In this document: piece by piece, positions 17,886-26,926 of the stretch
Layout: every line of letters begins with the position of its first letter
How positions within the stretch are numbered: the first letter of the stretch is position 1
Assembly (NCBI RefSeq): GCF_900103505.1
Contig: NZ_FNIA01000012.1
Span: forward strand, 46,595 to 110,594
From: Haloarchaeobius iranensis
GTDB lineage: Archaea > Halobacteriota > Halobacteria > Halobacteriales > Natrialbaceae
Length of the DNA stretch: 64,000 nucleotides
Direction of reading: 5' to 3'
Translations under genes and position numbers: made by a program
Notes under the pieces: model-generated
Told to the model about the DNA's origin: nothing
The model's database searches: none
Seen by the model: the letters and a program-made list of their open reading frames with translations, nothing else

Positions 17886-19298
17886 TCAGGCGGCCGCCCC
17901 GTAGGCGTCGCGGGTCCAGCGGACGAGGGCGACCACGGTGCCGGCGACCGCGATCCCCGCGAGCCCGAGCTGCCACGATGGGAGCGTGACGCCCAGCAGC
18001 TCGAACACGCCCACGAGCAGCGTGAAGGCGAGGAACGGCGGGATGATGACCCCGACGAGGAGCCGCCAGGCGTCGGCGAGCCCCGACGAGAACTGCGTTC
18101 CGCGGCCGAACTCGTCGACGGCGGCGTCGCCGAGCACCCACGCCGCGAAGACGACGAAGGCGAACAGCCCGGCCGTGAGCACGAAGTCGACGACGGGACC
18201 GGCGAGCGCCTCGAACAGCTGGGGGGTGAACGCGCTGGCGGTCCCGGTGACGAGGACGATACCGCCGACCCCGAGGACCGCCTCCTGCCGGCTGCGGTCG
18301 CGCTCGTCGACGAGGTACGCGACGACGATTTCGAGCATGCTGATGGACGACGAGAGCGCGGCGAGCGCGACGACCGCGAAGAAGCCGGCGGCGGCGAGCC
18401 GACCGGCGGGGAGTTCGGAGAACGCGGTGGCGACACCGACGAACAGCGCGCCCGGGCCGCTGGTCTCGACGTCCGCGCCGGGGGTCGAGAACAGGAGCGG
18501 GAAGACGACGAGGCCGGCGAGCACGCCGACGGTGGTGTTGAGCACGGCGACGAGCGTCGCGTCCGCCGGGAGCGAGCGGTCCTCGCCGACGTAGCTCGCG
18601 TAGGTTATCATGGTGCCCGCCCCGACCGAGAGCGTGAACAGGGCCTGTCCGGCCGCCGCGAGCACGATGTCGAGGAAGCTGGCCTGTATTGCGCCGACGT
18701 CGAACGAGAGGTAGAACTCGTAGGCCGCAGACGCGCCGGAGAGCCCGCTGACCCACACCGAGAGCCCGATGAGCGCGAGGAAGACGATGGGCATCATCAC
18801 CGTCGTCGCGCGCTCGATGCCGTCACGCACGCCGCCGTAGACGACGCCCGCGGTGAGCAGGAGGAAGAGGACGTGGAACGCGGCCGCTTCCGGGCCGAAC
18901 GAGATGCTGCCGAAGTACGCGCCGGGGTTTTCGAAGTACGCACCCGTCGGCGAGGCGAGGAAGTAGCGCAGTATCCAGCCGCCGACGACGCTGTAGAACG
19001 AGAGCAGCACGAGGCCGGCGAGGACGCTCAGGAGCCCGACGCGGCCCCAGTTGCGCGACCCGGAGAGGTCCCGCAGCGCGCCGACGGGGCTCTTCTGCGA
19101 GCGACGCCCGATGACGAACTCCGCGAGCAGCCCCGGAACACCCACCGCCAGAACGATGCCCAGGTAGACGAGCAGGAACGCGCTCCCGCCGTTCTCGGCG
19201 GTCATCCACGGGAACCGCCAGAGGTTCCCCAGTCCGACTGCGCTGCCAGCGGCGGCGAGGACGAAGCCGATCCGCCCCGTCCACGATTCACGTGCCAT
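17886..19298 (-). CDS. Sodium-dependent NSS (SNF) family transporter
   Basis: 470-residue secondary transporter with about 11-12 membrane helices. The sodium/substrate-site signature in TM1 is AAAGSAVGLGNLWRFPW (residues 15-31), and the family-typical GGSAFLLVYLGIVLAVGVPG follows. Members couple Na+ entry to uptake of amino acids or related small molecules, and the substrate cannot be told. It lies upstream of pccB on the same strand with 131 nt spacing, so is probably a separate transcript. Confidence 0.9.
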   Translation of the reverse strand: MARESWTGRIGFVLAAAGSAVGLGNLWRFPWMTAENGGSAFLLVYLGIVLAVGVPGLLAEFVIGRRSQKSPVGALRDLSGSRNWGRVGLLSVLAGLVLLSFYSVVGGWILRYFLASPTGAYFENPGAYFGSISFGPEAAAFHVLFLLLTAGVVYGGVRDGIERATTVMMPIVFLALIGLSVWVSGLSGASAAYEFYLSFDVGAIQASFLDIVLAAAGQALFTLSVGAGTMITYASYVGEDRSLPADATLVAVLNTTVGVLAGLVVFPLLFSTPGADVETSGPGALFVGVATAFSELPAGRLAAAGFFAVVALAALSSSISMLEIVVAYLVDERDRSRQEAVLGVGGIVLVTGTASAFTPQLFEALAGPVVDFVLTAGLFAFVVFAAWVLGDAAVDEFGRGTQFSSGLADAWRLLVGVIIPPFLAFTLLVGVFELLGVTLPSWQLGLAGIAVAGTVVALVRWTRDAYGAAA

Positions 19299-19568
19299 TG
19301 ATAGCCACGGGTCCGCGCCCCCTCAAGAGCGTTACGAATCTCGAACCATCAATCCCCAAATATCACGTTATTCAGAGGCTCTGTCGGACGTTTGTACAAC
19401 TCGGAGAGGGTGCGAATCGAACCCGCTGCGGTCGCCACGCGCTGGCAGCAGGCGCTGGGGGCCGTCTGACTCTCGGGGCACCGGTGGCCGCGACGTAGCT
19501 ATTTGTGCCTCCTCGCAGAACTGCGGCGTGTGACAACACTCCCCAACGACCTCGGTCCAGCCACCGAG

Positions 19569-20354
19569 ATGTACCGCCACCGGACGGACACGCTCGTCGA
19601 CGACCGCGGCGACGGTCCCCCGCTCGTGCTCAGCCACGGGACGCTGATGGACCGGGCGATGTTCCGGCCCCAGCAGGACGCGCTCGCCGACGACTACCGG
19701 GTCGTCACCTACGACAGCCGCGCCCGCACCGACAACTGGCAGGGCCCCTACGACCTCGACGACCTGACCGACGACTGTCGCACCCTCGTCGACGAGCTCG
19801 GCATCGACTCCTGTGTCCTCGGCGGGATGTCGATGGGCGGGTTCATGGCGCTCCGGTTCGCGCTGCGCTACCCCGACGTGCTCGACGGACTCGTCCTGAT
19901 TGACAGCATGGCTCAGCCCCACCCCGAGGAGGACCGCGAGCGCTACGGCGGGATGGTCGACCGCGCGAAGGCCGCCGCGGAGATGCCGGCGGACCTCGCC
20001 GAGGTGGTCTCGCACATCCTGTTCGGGCCGACGACGAACGAGGCGGACCCCGAACTCGTCGAGTCCTGGCGGAACCGCTGGCTCACCTACCCCGGCGAGG
20101 CCGTCCACGACGAGGTGCACTCGTGGCTGAACCGCCCGGGCGTCGCCGACCGCCTCGACGAGATAGACGTGCCGACGCTCGTCGTCCACGGGGCGGAGGA
20201 CCGCTCCATCGACCCCGAGTACGGCGAGTCCATGGCCGAGGCGATTCCGGACGCCAGGTTCGTCGAGGTCCCCGAGGCCGGTCACTCCTCGAACGTGGAG
20301 AACCCCGCGGTGGTGAACGACGCCCTCCGGGAGTTCCTGGCGGAGGTGTACTGA
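19569..20354 (+). CDS. Alpha/beta-fold hydrolase
   Basis: 261 residues from ATG 19569; an in-frame GTG at 19530 would add 13. Oxyanion-hole region LVLSHGT, nucleophile elbow GMSMGG, catalytic acid in HGAEDRSIDP, and histidine in EAGHSSNVENP form a complete triad. Relatives include 3-oxoadipate enol-lactonase-like and epoxide or ester hydrolases; the substrate is unknown. It is a monocistronic-looking gene after a 270-base gap. Confidence 0.88.
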   Translation: MYRHRTDTLVDDRGDGPPLVLSHGTLMDRAMFRPQQDALADDYRVVTYDSRARTDNWQGPYDLDDLTDDCRTLVDELGIDSCVLGGMSMGGFMALRFALRYPDVLDGLVLIDSMAQPHPEEDRERYGGMVDRAKAAAEMPADLAEVVSHILFGPTTNEADPELVESWRNRWLTYPGEAVHDEVHSWLNRPGVADRLDEIDVPTLVVHGAEDRSIDPEYGESMAEAIPDARFVEVPEAGHSSNVENPAVVNDALREFLAEVY

Positions 20355-20538
20355 CCAGCGGTTTCGAAGGCCGAACTCGACCACCGGCGCGTGCTGGCGA
20401 GACCGAAGCTCTCGCGAGACCGAGCGCGTCGGGGTCGACGGAGTGCTCACGGAACAGGCGGAACCGCCCGCGGACCGAACACGCGTCGCCGACCCACTCG
20501 AAGAAAGACACTTCCGAACAGCACCCACAGACGAGAGT

Positions 20539-20685
20539 ATGCGAAGTGAAGAGGAGATCCGCGAGCAGTACGAGTTCCTGATGGAGGAGCTGGACGACGA
20601 GGACATGAAACACGAGGGCGTCAAGCAGATGTTCACGTACTACAAGCGAGCGCTCGGCTGGGTGCTCGAAGAGGAGCACATCTGA
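20539..20685 (+). CDS. Small acidic conserved-looking protein, unknown function
   Basis: 48 residues, strongly acidic and helical (SEEEIREQYEFLMEELDD, then VKQMFTYYKRALGWVLEEEHI). The codon pattern is haloarchaeal, and the start ATG fits the composition switch from Arg-rich non-coding to acidic coding. It lies 61 nt before the YcaO gene in the same direction. It has no Cys/Ser/Thr-rich core, so it does not look like an azoline precursor. Confidence 0.65.
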   Translation: MRSEEEIREQYEFLMEELDDEDMKHEGVKQMFTYYKRALGWVLEEEHI

Positions 20686-20746
20686 GAGCGGGGAACCGAC
20701 ACCGGAGAGCGTCGGACTTTTCTCGTCGCCACCCGACGACGGCGAC

Positions 20747-22462
20747 ATGGACGTACGAATCGCGGGTGACGGACCGGCCGCCGAGGCGGTCGCAGCCGCG
20801 CTGGCGGACACCGAGGTCGAGCCGACACGGGTCGACCCCGACGGTATCGCGGGTGCCGACCTCGCCGTGGTCGTGGCGGCGACGGGCGACGACGCCCTCG
20901 GAACCGCGAACGGGGCCGCCGACGGGCCGTGGCTGGCGGTCGAACTGGGCGGCATCGGCGGCTACCCCGTCGCCGGCGTCGACGCCGCAGTGTCCGGGCT
21001 CGCGCCGGGCCGGGGCTGTTTCGACTGCCTGCGGGCCAGGGTCGGCTCGAACGCGAGCGAGACCGACGACGGGGGCGTCGACCGGCCGACGGCGCGACTG
21101 GCGGGGGCGGTGGCGGGGCGCGAGGCCGTCGCGGCCGTCGATGCCGACGATGGAACGTCGCCCGCCGACCTGGTCGGGGCCATCCACGAGCTGCCCCACG
21201 AGGACCGCCGGTTCCTGCCGGTGCCAGGGTGCTGTGGGACCACGGACGACGAGCTCCGACGCGGCGACGCCGAGGTGAGCCTCGACGAGGCGGTCGAATG
21301 CGCCGAGCGCACGCTCGACGGGCGGATCGGGCTGGTCAGCGACATCGGCGAGCTGGAGTCGTTCCCCGCGCCGTACTACCTCGCGACGACCGCCGAAACG
21401 TCGGTCTACTCCGACGCGAGCGCACCGGGGCAGGCGGCGGGCGTCGCCGACGACTGGAACGCGGCGTTCATGAAGGCCGTGGGGGAGGCGCTGGAGCGCT
21501 ACAGCGCGGCCATCTACCGGAACGGGGAGTTCGAGCAGGCCCCGCCGGGGATGGTCGACAACGGCGTCTCGCCCGACGCGGCGGTCCGGGGCGACGACGC
21601 CCCGCCGGTCGACCCGGAGCAACCGGTTCCGTGGACGACGGCGACGAACCTCGCCACCGACGAGCAGGTGCCCATCCCGGCCGAACTCGTCCACTTCCCG
21701 CCGCCGGAGGAACGGTACACGACGGCCATCACGACCGGGTTGGGCCTCGGCACGTCAGGAGCCGACGCGCTCGTCGCCGGACTGACCGAGGTTGTCGAGC
21801 GCGACGCGACGATGCTCGCCTGGTACTCGACGTTCGAGCCGCTCGAACTGCGGGTCGACGACGCGGACTACGAGCGGCTGGCCCGGCGTGCTCGCGCGGA
21901 GGACCTGGAGACGACGGCGCTGCTCGTCACGCAGGACGTGGACGTGCCGGTGGTCGCCGTGGCGGTCCACCGCGAGGGCGGCGACTGGCCCCGTTTCGCG
22001 GTCGGCTCGGACGCCGCGCTCGACCCCGACGCTGCGGCGCGGTCGGCGCTCGCTGAGGCGCTCCAGAACTGGATGGAGCTGCGGTCGATGGGTCGCGCCG
22101 ACGCCAGCGAGGAGTCAGGCGCCATCGGCCGGTTCGCCGACTTCCCGTCGGCGGCGGCTGACTTCCTGGACTCGGGCGGGCCGATTCCGGCGAGCAGCGT
22201 CGGCCCGGACGACGTGCCGTCGGGGAGCGCCGCGGTGGACGCGCTGGTCGAGCGGGTGGCCGACGCCGGACTGACGCCGTACGCGAGCCGGCTCACGCCC
22301 GCCGACGTCGAGACGGCCGGCTTCGAGGCGGTCCGGGTCGTGGTCCCGGGCGCACAGCCGCTGTTCACGGACATCCCGGCGTTCGGCACGCGGGCCGAGA
22401 CGGTGCCCGAGTCGCTCGGGTTCGAGACGCGGCTGAACCGCCAGCACCACCCGTATCCCTGA
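20747..22462 (+). CDS. YcaO protein fused to an E1-like cyclodehydratase (TOMM C-type) domain
   Basis: 571 residues. The N-terminal part (1-190) resembles the E1/ocin-ThiF-like partner domain: a nucleotide-fold start VRIAGDGPAAEAVAAAL, then Cys91-x2-Cys94 and Cys162-Cys163, a likely zinc site. The YcaO ATP-binding motifs follow: E247ALER (residues 247-251) and EVVERD (348-353). The C-terminus ends HHPYP, close to the PxPxP tail of azoline-forming YcaOs. YcaO proteins activate peptide amides with ATP to make thiazolines/oxazolines or thioamides. No obvious precursor peptide, dehydrogenase or transporter is adjacent, so the target is unknown. Confidence 0.82.
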   Translation: MDVRIAGDGPAAEAVAAALADTEVEPTRVDPDGIAGADLAVVVAATGDDALGTANGAADGPWLAVELGGIGGYPVAGVDAAVSGLAPGRGCFDCLRARVGSNASETDDGGVDRPTARLAGAVAGREAVAAVDADDGTSPADLVGAIHELPHEDRRFLPVPGCCGTTDDELRRGDAEVSLDEAVECAERTLDGRIGLVSDIGELESFPAPYYLATTAETSVYSDASAPGQAAGVADDWNAAFMKAVGEALERYSAAIYRNGEFEQAPPGMVDNGVSPDAAVRGDDAPPVDPEQPVPWTTATNLATDEQVPIPAELVHFPPPEERYTTAITTGLGLGTSGADALVAGLTEVVERDATMLAWYSTFEPLELRVDDADYERLARRARAEDLETTALLVTQDVDVPVVAVAVHREGGDWPRFAVGSDAALDPDAAARSALAEALQNWMELRSMGRADASEESGAIGRFADFPSAAADFLDSGGPIPASSVGPDDVPSGSAAVDALVERVADAGLTPYASRLTPADVETAGFEAVRVVVPGAQPLFTDIPAFGTRAETVPESLGFETRLNRQHHPYP

Positions 22463-22540
22463 CCCGGCGACGCCCGGGAACTGCCGTGTTCGGCGGTCTG
22501 TGCGGAGGTTTAACTCATCCTCCGTGGTAGTCCGATCCAG

Positions 22541-22756
22541 GTGTCGAACTCTCACATGGACGAGCGCTCGACGGCCGGGGGAGAACCAGTATCGGAGTTC
22601 GAACTGGCCTGTGCCGCCTGCGGGGGCCAGCTGTCGCGGACGACCGTCTCGGGGGTGTCACTCGGCGTGGGCGTCGAGCGCGAGCTGGTGCTCGCGGAGT
22701 GTGCGGACTGCGGAGAACGCTACTTCCCGCGAGAGACGTTGGAGGAGCTGGCCTAG
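22541..22756 (+). CDS. Small zinc-ribbon protein
   Basis: 71 residues with two Cys pairs, CAAC and CADC, separated by about 30 residues, which should bind one zinc. The GTG start at 22541 is supported by a GGTTTAAC box at 22508-22515, about 29 nt upstream; ATG 22556 is the alternative. Such micro-zinc proteins are common in haloarchaea and mostly uncharacterised. Its stop overlaps the convergent DUF63 gene stop by 4 nt. Confidence 0.75.
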   Translation: MSNSHMDERSTAGGEPVSEFELACAACGGQLSRTTVSGVSLGVGVERELVLAECADCGERYFPRETLEELA

Positions 22757-23877
22757 ACGTACAGCGTGGCGCGGACCATGTCACGGGTTCCGGGGCCGAG
22801 GCCGACGGCGACGATGGCGACGAGCAGCATCACGGTGAAACGCGGGCTGTCGTCGAACACCGTCTCGTCGAACACCCAGAGCACGAACGTCGCCGCGACC
22901 ATCTTCACGACCAGGAACGGGAAGGCGTCGAGGTAGGCGGGCAGGTACTGGCCGGCCACGTCGACGATGAACCGGTTGACCGGGTGCTTGCCCTGGAGGT
23001 TCGAGAGCCCGGTGAGCGTCGGCATCAGGTTCAGGCCGACGAAGTTGGCGACGCCGTCGACGGCGTGGGCCCAGAGCACGACCGCGCCCATGAAGCCGGT
23101 GCCGGCGTTGATGCTCGGCCGCAGCGTCTCGATGCCGTACCAGACCCCGCCCGCGACGACCGTCGCCCCGACGAGCACCACGGCGGCGACCTGCGGGTGG
23201 AACGAGACGTACGGCTGGGCCGCCGCCGCCCAGACGAAGTACAGCAGGTTGGCAGCGAGGAGGGTCGCCCCGATGGCGAACAGCGGGTACTCGAACTCCC
23301 TGTCGACGACGTTCTCGGCGAGATAGACGGCGACGACGACGGCCGCGAGCGCGACGAAGAAGACGGTGAAGTAGATGACCGGGCTGATGAAGAGGGTGTT
23401 CAGCGGGTACTCGAAGACGGGTGCCTGCCCGGCGGTGTCCCGGGCGGCGTCGTTCACGTCCTCGATGACCCGGAGGGTACCCCCGAAGAACATGAACGGG
23501 AACAGCCCGTAGAACAGCGCCCGGTAGCGCTGGATGCGGAGGCGCTTGACCAGCAGGCCGACGCCGACGAGCATCAGCAGCAGGATGAGGGCGTAGCCGA
23601 TCTCGCTCACGACGGTGTAGCCCGGTTCGGCGACCGGTCCGAGGCTCGCGGGGACCGAGCCGCAGCTCTGGGGCTGGACCTGTGCGCCGTCGGCCCAGGC
23701 CACGCAGTTCCAGTTGTGGGCGTCGGCGTAGACGGGCCCCCAGAAGTACTGCCAGACGAAGTTCGCGTACACCGCACGCGGGAACAGCACCGACCCGAGG
23801 CCGAACACGGCCGTCAGCAGGCCGACCGCGCCGACCCACGCCCGTTCGATGCCGATGCGGTCGATGAAGTCGCTCAT
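22753..23877 (-). CDS. DUF63 family membrane protein
   Basis: 374 residues with about nine to ten hydrophobic helices. FIDRIGIERAWVGAVGLLTAV, the GTLRVIEDVND-type segment and WAHAVDGVANFVG match the archaeal DUF63 membrane family, of unknown function. One external loop has Cys residues (NWNCVAW and QSCGS). ATG 23877 is chosen because it begins the conserved N-terminus; an upstream in-frame start would add Arg-rich sequence unlike a halophile protein. Confidence 0.85.
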   Translation of the reverse strand: MSDFIDRIGIERAWVGAVGLLTAVFGLGSVLFPRAVYANFVWQYFWGPVYADAHNWNCVAWADGAQVQPQSCGSVPASLGPVAEPGYTVVSEIGYALILLLMLVGVGLLVKRLRIQRYRALFYGLFPFMFFGGTLRVIEDVNDAARDTAGQAPVFEYPLNTLFISPVIYFTVFFVALAAVVVAVYLAENVVDREFEYPLFAIGATLLAANLLYFVWAAAAQPYVSFHPQVAAVVLVGATVVAGGVWYGIETLRPSINAGTGFMGAVVLWAHAVDGVANFVGLNLMPTLTGLSNLQGKHPVNRFIVDVAGQYLPAYLDAFPFLVVKMVAATFVLWVFDETVFDDSPRFTVMLLVAIVAVGLGPGTRDMVRATLYV

Positions 23878-23952
23878 ACACCGACGGGTGGCCGGATGGG
23901 CCATTACCCTTCTGGTCTCCCCTCGCGCGGTCACCCGCGAGTCCCCGGCCGA

Positions 23953-24411
23953 CTACTCCTCGGCGATGGGCAGCTCCTCGGACTCGTGTGGGGTCCCGAG
24001 GATGACCATGGTCTGGGAGCGCGCGAAGCCGTCCATCTGGGCGATGCGGTCGAACATCAGCTCCCGCAGCGCGTCGGCGTCCCCGGCGTACACGCGGGCC
24101 ATCACGTCCCACTCGCCGGTCGTCAGGTGGACCTCCTGGACGCCCGCGATGTCCTGCAATCGCTCCAGCGTGTCCTGCTCGCGGCCCTGCTCAACCCTGA
24201 GCCCGATGATGGCCGAGATGCCGAGGTCGATGGCCTTCGGGTCCACCTTCGCGTGGTAGCCCTCGATGACGCCGGCGTCCTCCAGCCGGCCGACGCGGTC
24301 GTGGACCGTCGCGCTCGACATGTCGATGCGACGGGCGACCTCGCTGAACGTCGTCCGCGCGTTCTCCTGGAGGATACGGAGGATCTGCCGGTCGGTCTCG
24401 TCGAGTTCCAT
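23953..24411 (-). CDS. Lrp/AsnC family transcriptional regulator
   Basis: 152 residues: N-terminal HTH (ELDETDRQILRILQENARTT, then MSSATVHDRVGRLEDAGVI) and C-terminal RAM ligand domain with TGEWDVMARVYAGD. Relatives sense amino acids as octamers. Start ATG 24411 fits the MELDETD family N-terminus. Divergent from the small zinc protein at 24498, 86 nt apart. Confidence 0.92.
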   Translation of the reverse strand: MELDETDRQILRILQENARTTFSEVARRIDMSSATVHDRVGRLEDAGVIEGYHAKVDPKAIDLGISAIIGLRVEQGREQDTLERLQDIAGVQEVHLTTGEWDVMARVYAGDADALRELMFDRIAQMDGFARSQTMVILGTPHESEELPIAEE

Positions 24412-24497
24412 ACCCCGTGGTACCATCCCGAGGGGAAAAAACGCCCCCCTCCCGCCCCGAGTTTTATCACCGACCGTGCTGTACGTTCACGTTGGTC

Positions 24498-24665
24498 ATG
24501 GGTCTGTTACACTCGGTCAGAGGGCTGTTCAGTAACGACGAACAAACGTTCGAGTACGTCTGTGACCGATGCGAGACGGAGTTCGAGTCGACGAAGTCGG
24601 ATATGTCGGCGGTCGCGTGTCCCGAGTGTCGGTCGACGAAGATCAGGGCGCTATCCACGGCGTGA
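24498..24665 (+). CDS. Small zinc-ribbon protein
   Basis: 55 residues: a helical N-terminus (MGLLHSVRGLFSNDEQ) then a rubredoxin-like ribbon with YVCDRCETEFES and VACPECRST. A GTTTTATC box at 24461-24468 is about 33 nt upstream, consistent with a leaderless ATG. Function unknown; probably zinc-binding. Confidence 0.8.
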   Translation: MGLLHSVRGLFSNDEQTFEYVCDRCETEFESTKSDMSAVACPECRSTKIRALSTA

Positions 24666-24719
24666 GCCGTCGCCGAACGGCTCACGTCCCGTCGCTCCAA
24701 GACGGTCGGGTCCGCGACG

Positions 24720-25526
24720 CTACCCCAGCCGCACGTCCTCGACGGCCTGCGCCGCGGCCAGCGCCTCGTCGTGAACGGCGCCGTTCGACGCCACGAGCCC
24801 GCGGCTGTCGTGTCGCCAGCGCTCGCCGTCGATGTCGGTCACCGTCCCGCCGGCCTGCCGGACCATGTGGACGCCGGCGACGGTGTCCCAGGGGTTCGTC
24901 TCGACGTTCGTGACTGTCGCCTCCAGCCCGCCCGAGGCGACCATCCCGAGGGCGGCCTGTGCGCAGCCGACGCGGCGCATGTCGCCGAAGCGCTGCACCA
25001 GTTCTCTGCAGGCCGCCGCGTACTCGTCGCGCCGCCCCCGGGGCCACCAGATGGTCGGGCAGCCGACCGCCCGCTCGGGGTCGGAGACGTCGCTGACCGC
25101 CAGTTCGTCACCGTTCAGTGCCACGTGCCCACTGTCGGCGACGTACGAGTCGCCCAGCGCCGGCAGGATGTTGGCGGCCGCGACCGGCTCCCCGTCGACG
25201 ACCGCCGCGACGCTCGTCGCCCACACGGAGAAGCCGCGGACGTAGTTGTTCGTCCCGTCGATGGGGTCGATGATCCACGCCGGGCCGTCGTCCGGCACCG
25301 CCTTCAGCTCGTCGTCCTCCTCTCCCACGATGGCGTCCTCGGGGAACTCGTCGCGGATGGTCGCAACCACCTCGCGCTGGGCGTCCCGGTCCGCCTGGGT
25401 CACCACGTCGGTCTTCCCGTCCTTCTCCTCGACGGCGATGTCGGTCCGGAAGCCCGCCTCGGCGACGGCCGCCCCGGAGCGTGCGGCGCGCTCGACCAGT
25501 CGAGCACGTGCTGCGTCGTCGGTCAT
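24720..25526 (-). CDS. Inositol-1-monophosphatase / fructose-1,6-bisphosphatase family
   Basis: 268-residue Mg2+-dependent phosphatase. Metal ligands are in IVGEEDDE and IIDPIDGTNNYVRG, and the C-terminal WDTVAGVHMVRQAGG motif is complete. It could hydrolyse inositol phosphates, NADP or fructose bisphosphate; archaeal members are often bifunctional. ATG 25526 starts a typical helical N-terminus (MTDDAARARLVERAARSG). Confidence 0.92.
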   Translation of the reverse strand: MTDDAARARLVERAARSGAAVAEAGFRTDIAVEEKDGKTDVVTQADRDAQREVVATIRDEFPEDAIVGEEDDELKAVPDDGPAWIIDPIDGTNNYVRGFSVWATSVAAVVDGEPVAAANILPALGDSYVADSGHVALNGDELAVSDVSDPERAVGCPTIWWPRGRRDEYAAACRELVQRFGDMRRVGCAQAALGMVASGGLEATVTNVETNPWDTVAGVHMVRQAGGTVTDIDGERWRHDSRGLVASNGAVHDEALAAAQAVEDVRLG

Positions 25527-25636
25527 GCACTCACTCGGGAGAGCCGCGCAAAAAGGCCCCCGGTTCGTCGACTGCGCGCCGCCGCCGACCGCGCCGGACC
25601 GACGCCGATTTGCCGACCGACGCACACGAGTCGGGT

Positions 25637-25894
25637 ATGAACCGACTCGCGAAGCGACTGTACAACATCGCACCGGAGCCCGTGCGCCTCACCTTCGCCG
25701 ACGGCTCGACGGTCGAGCTCTCGATGCGCAGCGCCGAGTTCTTCCAGGACGACCTGGAGGCCGAGGGCGAGACCGACGACGGCACCGCCTACCGCATCGT
25801 GAACGGCGACGACGAGGAGACGCTGCTCGTCGCGCGCGAAGGCGACGACGGCTGGACCGTCGTGGGCGACGCGACCGGCGTCGAGGCGGTGTGA
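25637..25894 (+). CDS. Conserved-looking small acidic protein
   Basis: 85 residues, predominantly beta with KRLYNIAPEPVRLTFADG at the N-terminus and an acidic C-terminus (EGDDGWTVVGD). I do not recognise a named domain. Divergent from the phosphatase, 110 nt apart. Codon use and acidity look native. Confidence 0.65.
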   Translation: MNRLAKRLYNIAPEPVRLTFADGSTVELSMRSAEFFQDDLEAEGETDDGTAYRIVNGDDEETLLVAREGDDGWTVVGDATGVEAV

Positions 25895-25959
25895 GTTCGC
25901 GCTACTGGAGCGGATTCGGACCTGTCGCTCTCGAACGTGTTTTCGAAAGTGTTTGCGAG

Positions 25960-25980
25960 GGCAAGACGCTCCGTCTTGCC
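25960..25980 (+). terminator. Perfect 8-bp hairpin downstream of 25637-25894
   Basis: GGCAAGAC / GTCTTGCC with loop GCTCC. No T run follows, so the terminator role is uncertain; it may instead belong to the tRNA-proximal debris at 26 kb. Confidence 0.35.
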
Positions 25981-26008
25981 GCATTCAGGCGCGTGGTTTC
26001 GCGCCCTC

Positions 26009-26031
26009 ATGCGAGGGAGGGGATTTGAACC
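26009..26031 (-). repeat. Copy of the tRNA-Leu 3' end (possible attachment-site remnant)
   Basis: 23 nt matching 26107-26129 (T-arm and acceptor end of tRNA-Leu) with one mismatch, same orientation, 98 bp downstream of the tRNA. It also pairs with an inverted partial copy at 26060-26078, giving an imperfect palindrome. Repeated tRNA 3' ends are what tRNA-targeting integrases leave behind, though no integrase gene is in the window. Confidence 0.6.
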
Positions 26032-26107
26032 ACGGTCGCAGCGAGCTGCTCCCTGGCCCAAATCCCTCCCTCGTGCATTCTGGCACTCGTGTTCACTCGT
26101 GCCAGCA

Positions 26108-26191
26108 TGCGAGGGAAGGGATTTGAACCCTCGGACCTCTACAGGAGCGGATCTTGAGTCCGCCGCCGTTTCCAGGCTTGGCTACCCTCGC
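26108..26191 (-). tRNA. tRNA-Leu (anticodon CAA)
   Basis: 84 nt without encoded CCA. Acceptor GCGAGGG (26185-26191) pairs with CCCTCGC (26109-26115), discriminator A. The anticodon stem GCGGA/TCCGC encloses loop CTCAAGA, with anticodon CAA reading UUG. A long variable arm (class II) and T-loop TTCAAAT are present. No intron is visible. Confidence 0.93.
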
Positions 26192-26243
26192 ACATGCTCC
26201 ACCTCGTCGCGGTGACCGGTAAAACGTTGCGAACCGGCACGAC

Positions 26244-26837
26244 CTACAGGGCGTCGACGACGACGCGGACACCCCGACCGAGCGCGTGGAGGACGACGCT
26301 CCCGACCATCGTCCCGCCGGCACCGAGGACGACGAGCCCGGGCGTCCGGCCGATGTCGTCCGTGATGACGCCTGCCGTGGCGAGCACGTAGCCCGCGACG
26401 ACTGTGGCGGTGAACACCAGCGCGCCGGCGGTCTGGAGGGTCCTGATTCCGCCGTAAGCGAGGTCGGCCGGGTCGCCCAGGTCGAGGTCGCGGCCCGACT
26501 CCGCGGCGACGAGCAACTCGGCGACTGCGTGGCCGACGAGTAGGACGCCGAGCCCGACGGTGACGAGGAGACCGCCGTTGAACAGGACGGTCCCGAGGTC
26601 GCCGAGTGCGGTCCCCTGGCTACTCCCCGCCGCGCCGTTCTCGGGCGGCGGTCCCGTCGGGAGCGAGAGGAGCGCGGCGAAGAACAGCACCACCAGCGAG
26701 ACGACCGCGAGGACGACGAAGACGGCGACGAGCGCGGTTTCGACGTACAGTCCGTAGGCGACAAGCCACTCGCGCGGTGACTCGCGGAGCGACCCGACGT
26801 CCGGGCCGCTGGACTCGGAGCGTCGAGCGTCTCCCAT
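26244..26837 (-). CDS. Multi-pass membrane protein, unknown function
   Basis: 197 residues with four predicted helices: TALVAVFVVLAVVSLVVLFF, GGLLVTVGLGVLLVGHAVAE, AGALVFTATVVAGYVLATA and LVVLGAGGTMVGSVVLHAL. There is a polar loop after helix 1. No family recognised. ATG 26837; the longer frame upstream is Arg/Cys-rich and unlikely. Confidence 0.65.
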   Translation of the reverse strand: MGDARRSESSGPDVGSLRESPREWLVAYGLYVETALVAVFVVLAVVSLVVLFFAALLSLPTGPPPENGAAGSSQGTALGDLGTVLFNGGLLVTVGLGVLLVGHAVAELLVAAESGRDLDLGDPADLAYGGIRTLQTAGALVFTATVVAGYVLATAGVITDDIGRTPGLVVLGAGGTMVGSVVLHALGRGVRVVVDAL

Positions 26838-26926
26838 GGTCGAACGACCGACAGGTCGGATAAAATGTCTTGTCATTTCGGCGGGAGTCCGAAGGAGTAT
26901 GCCGGGGGAGACCGTACGTGGAACCG

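Noticed and set aside
19384..19480. tRNA-like T-arm sequence (GGGTTCGATTCGCACC, minus strand)
   Set aside because: The T-stem does not pair (two mismatches of five) and no acceptor or anticodon stem can be drawn. At most a degraded remnant; not called.
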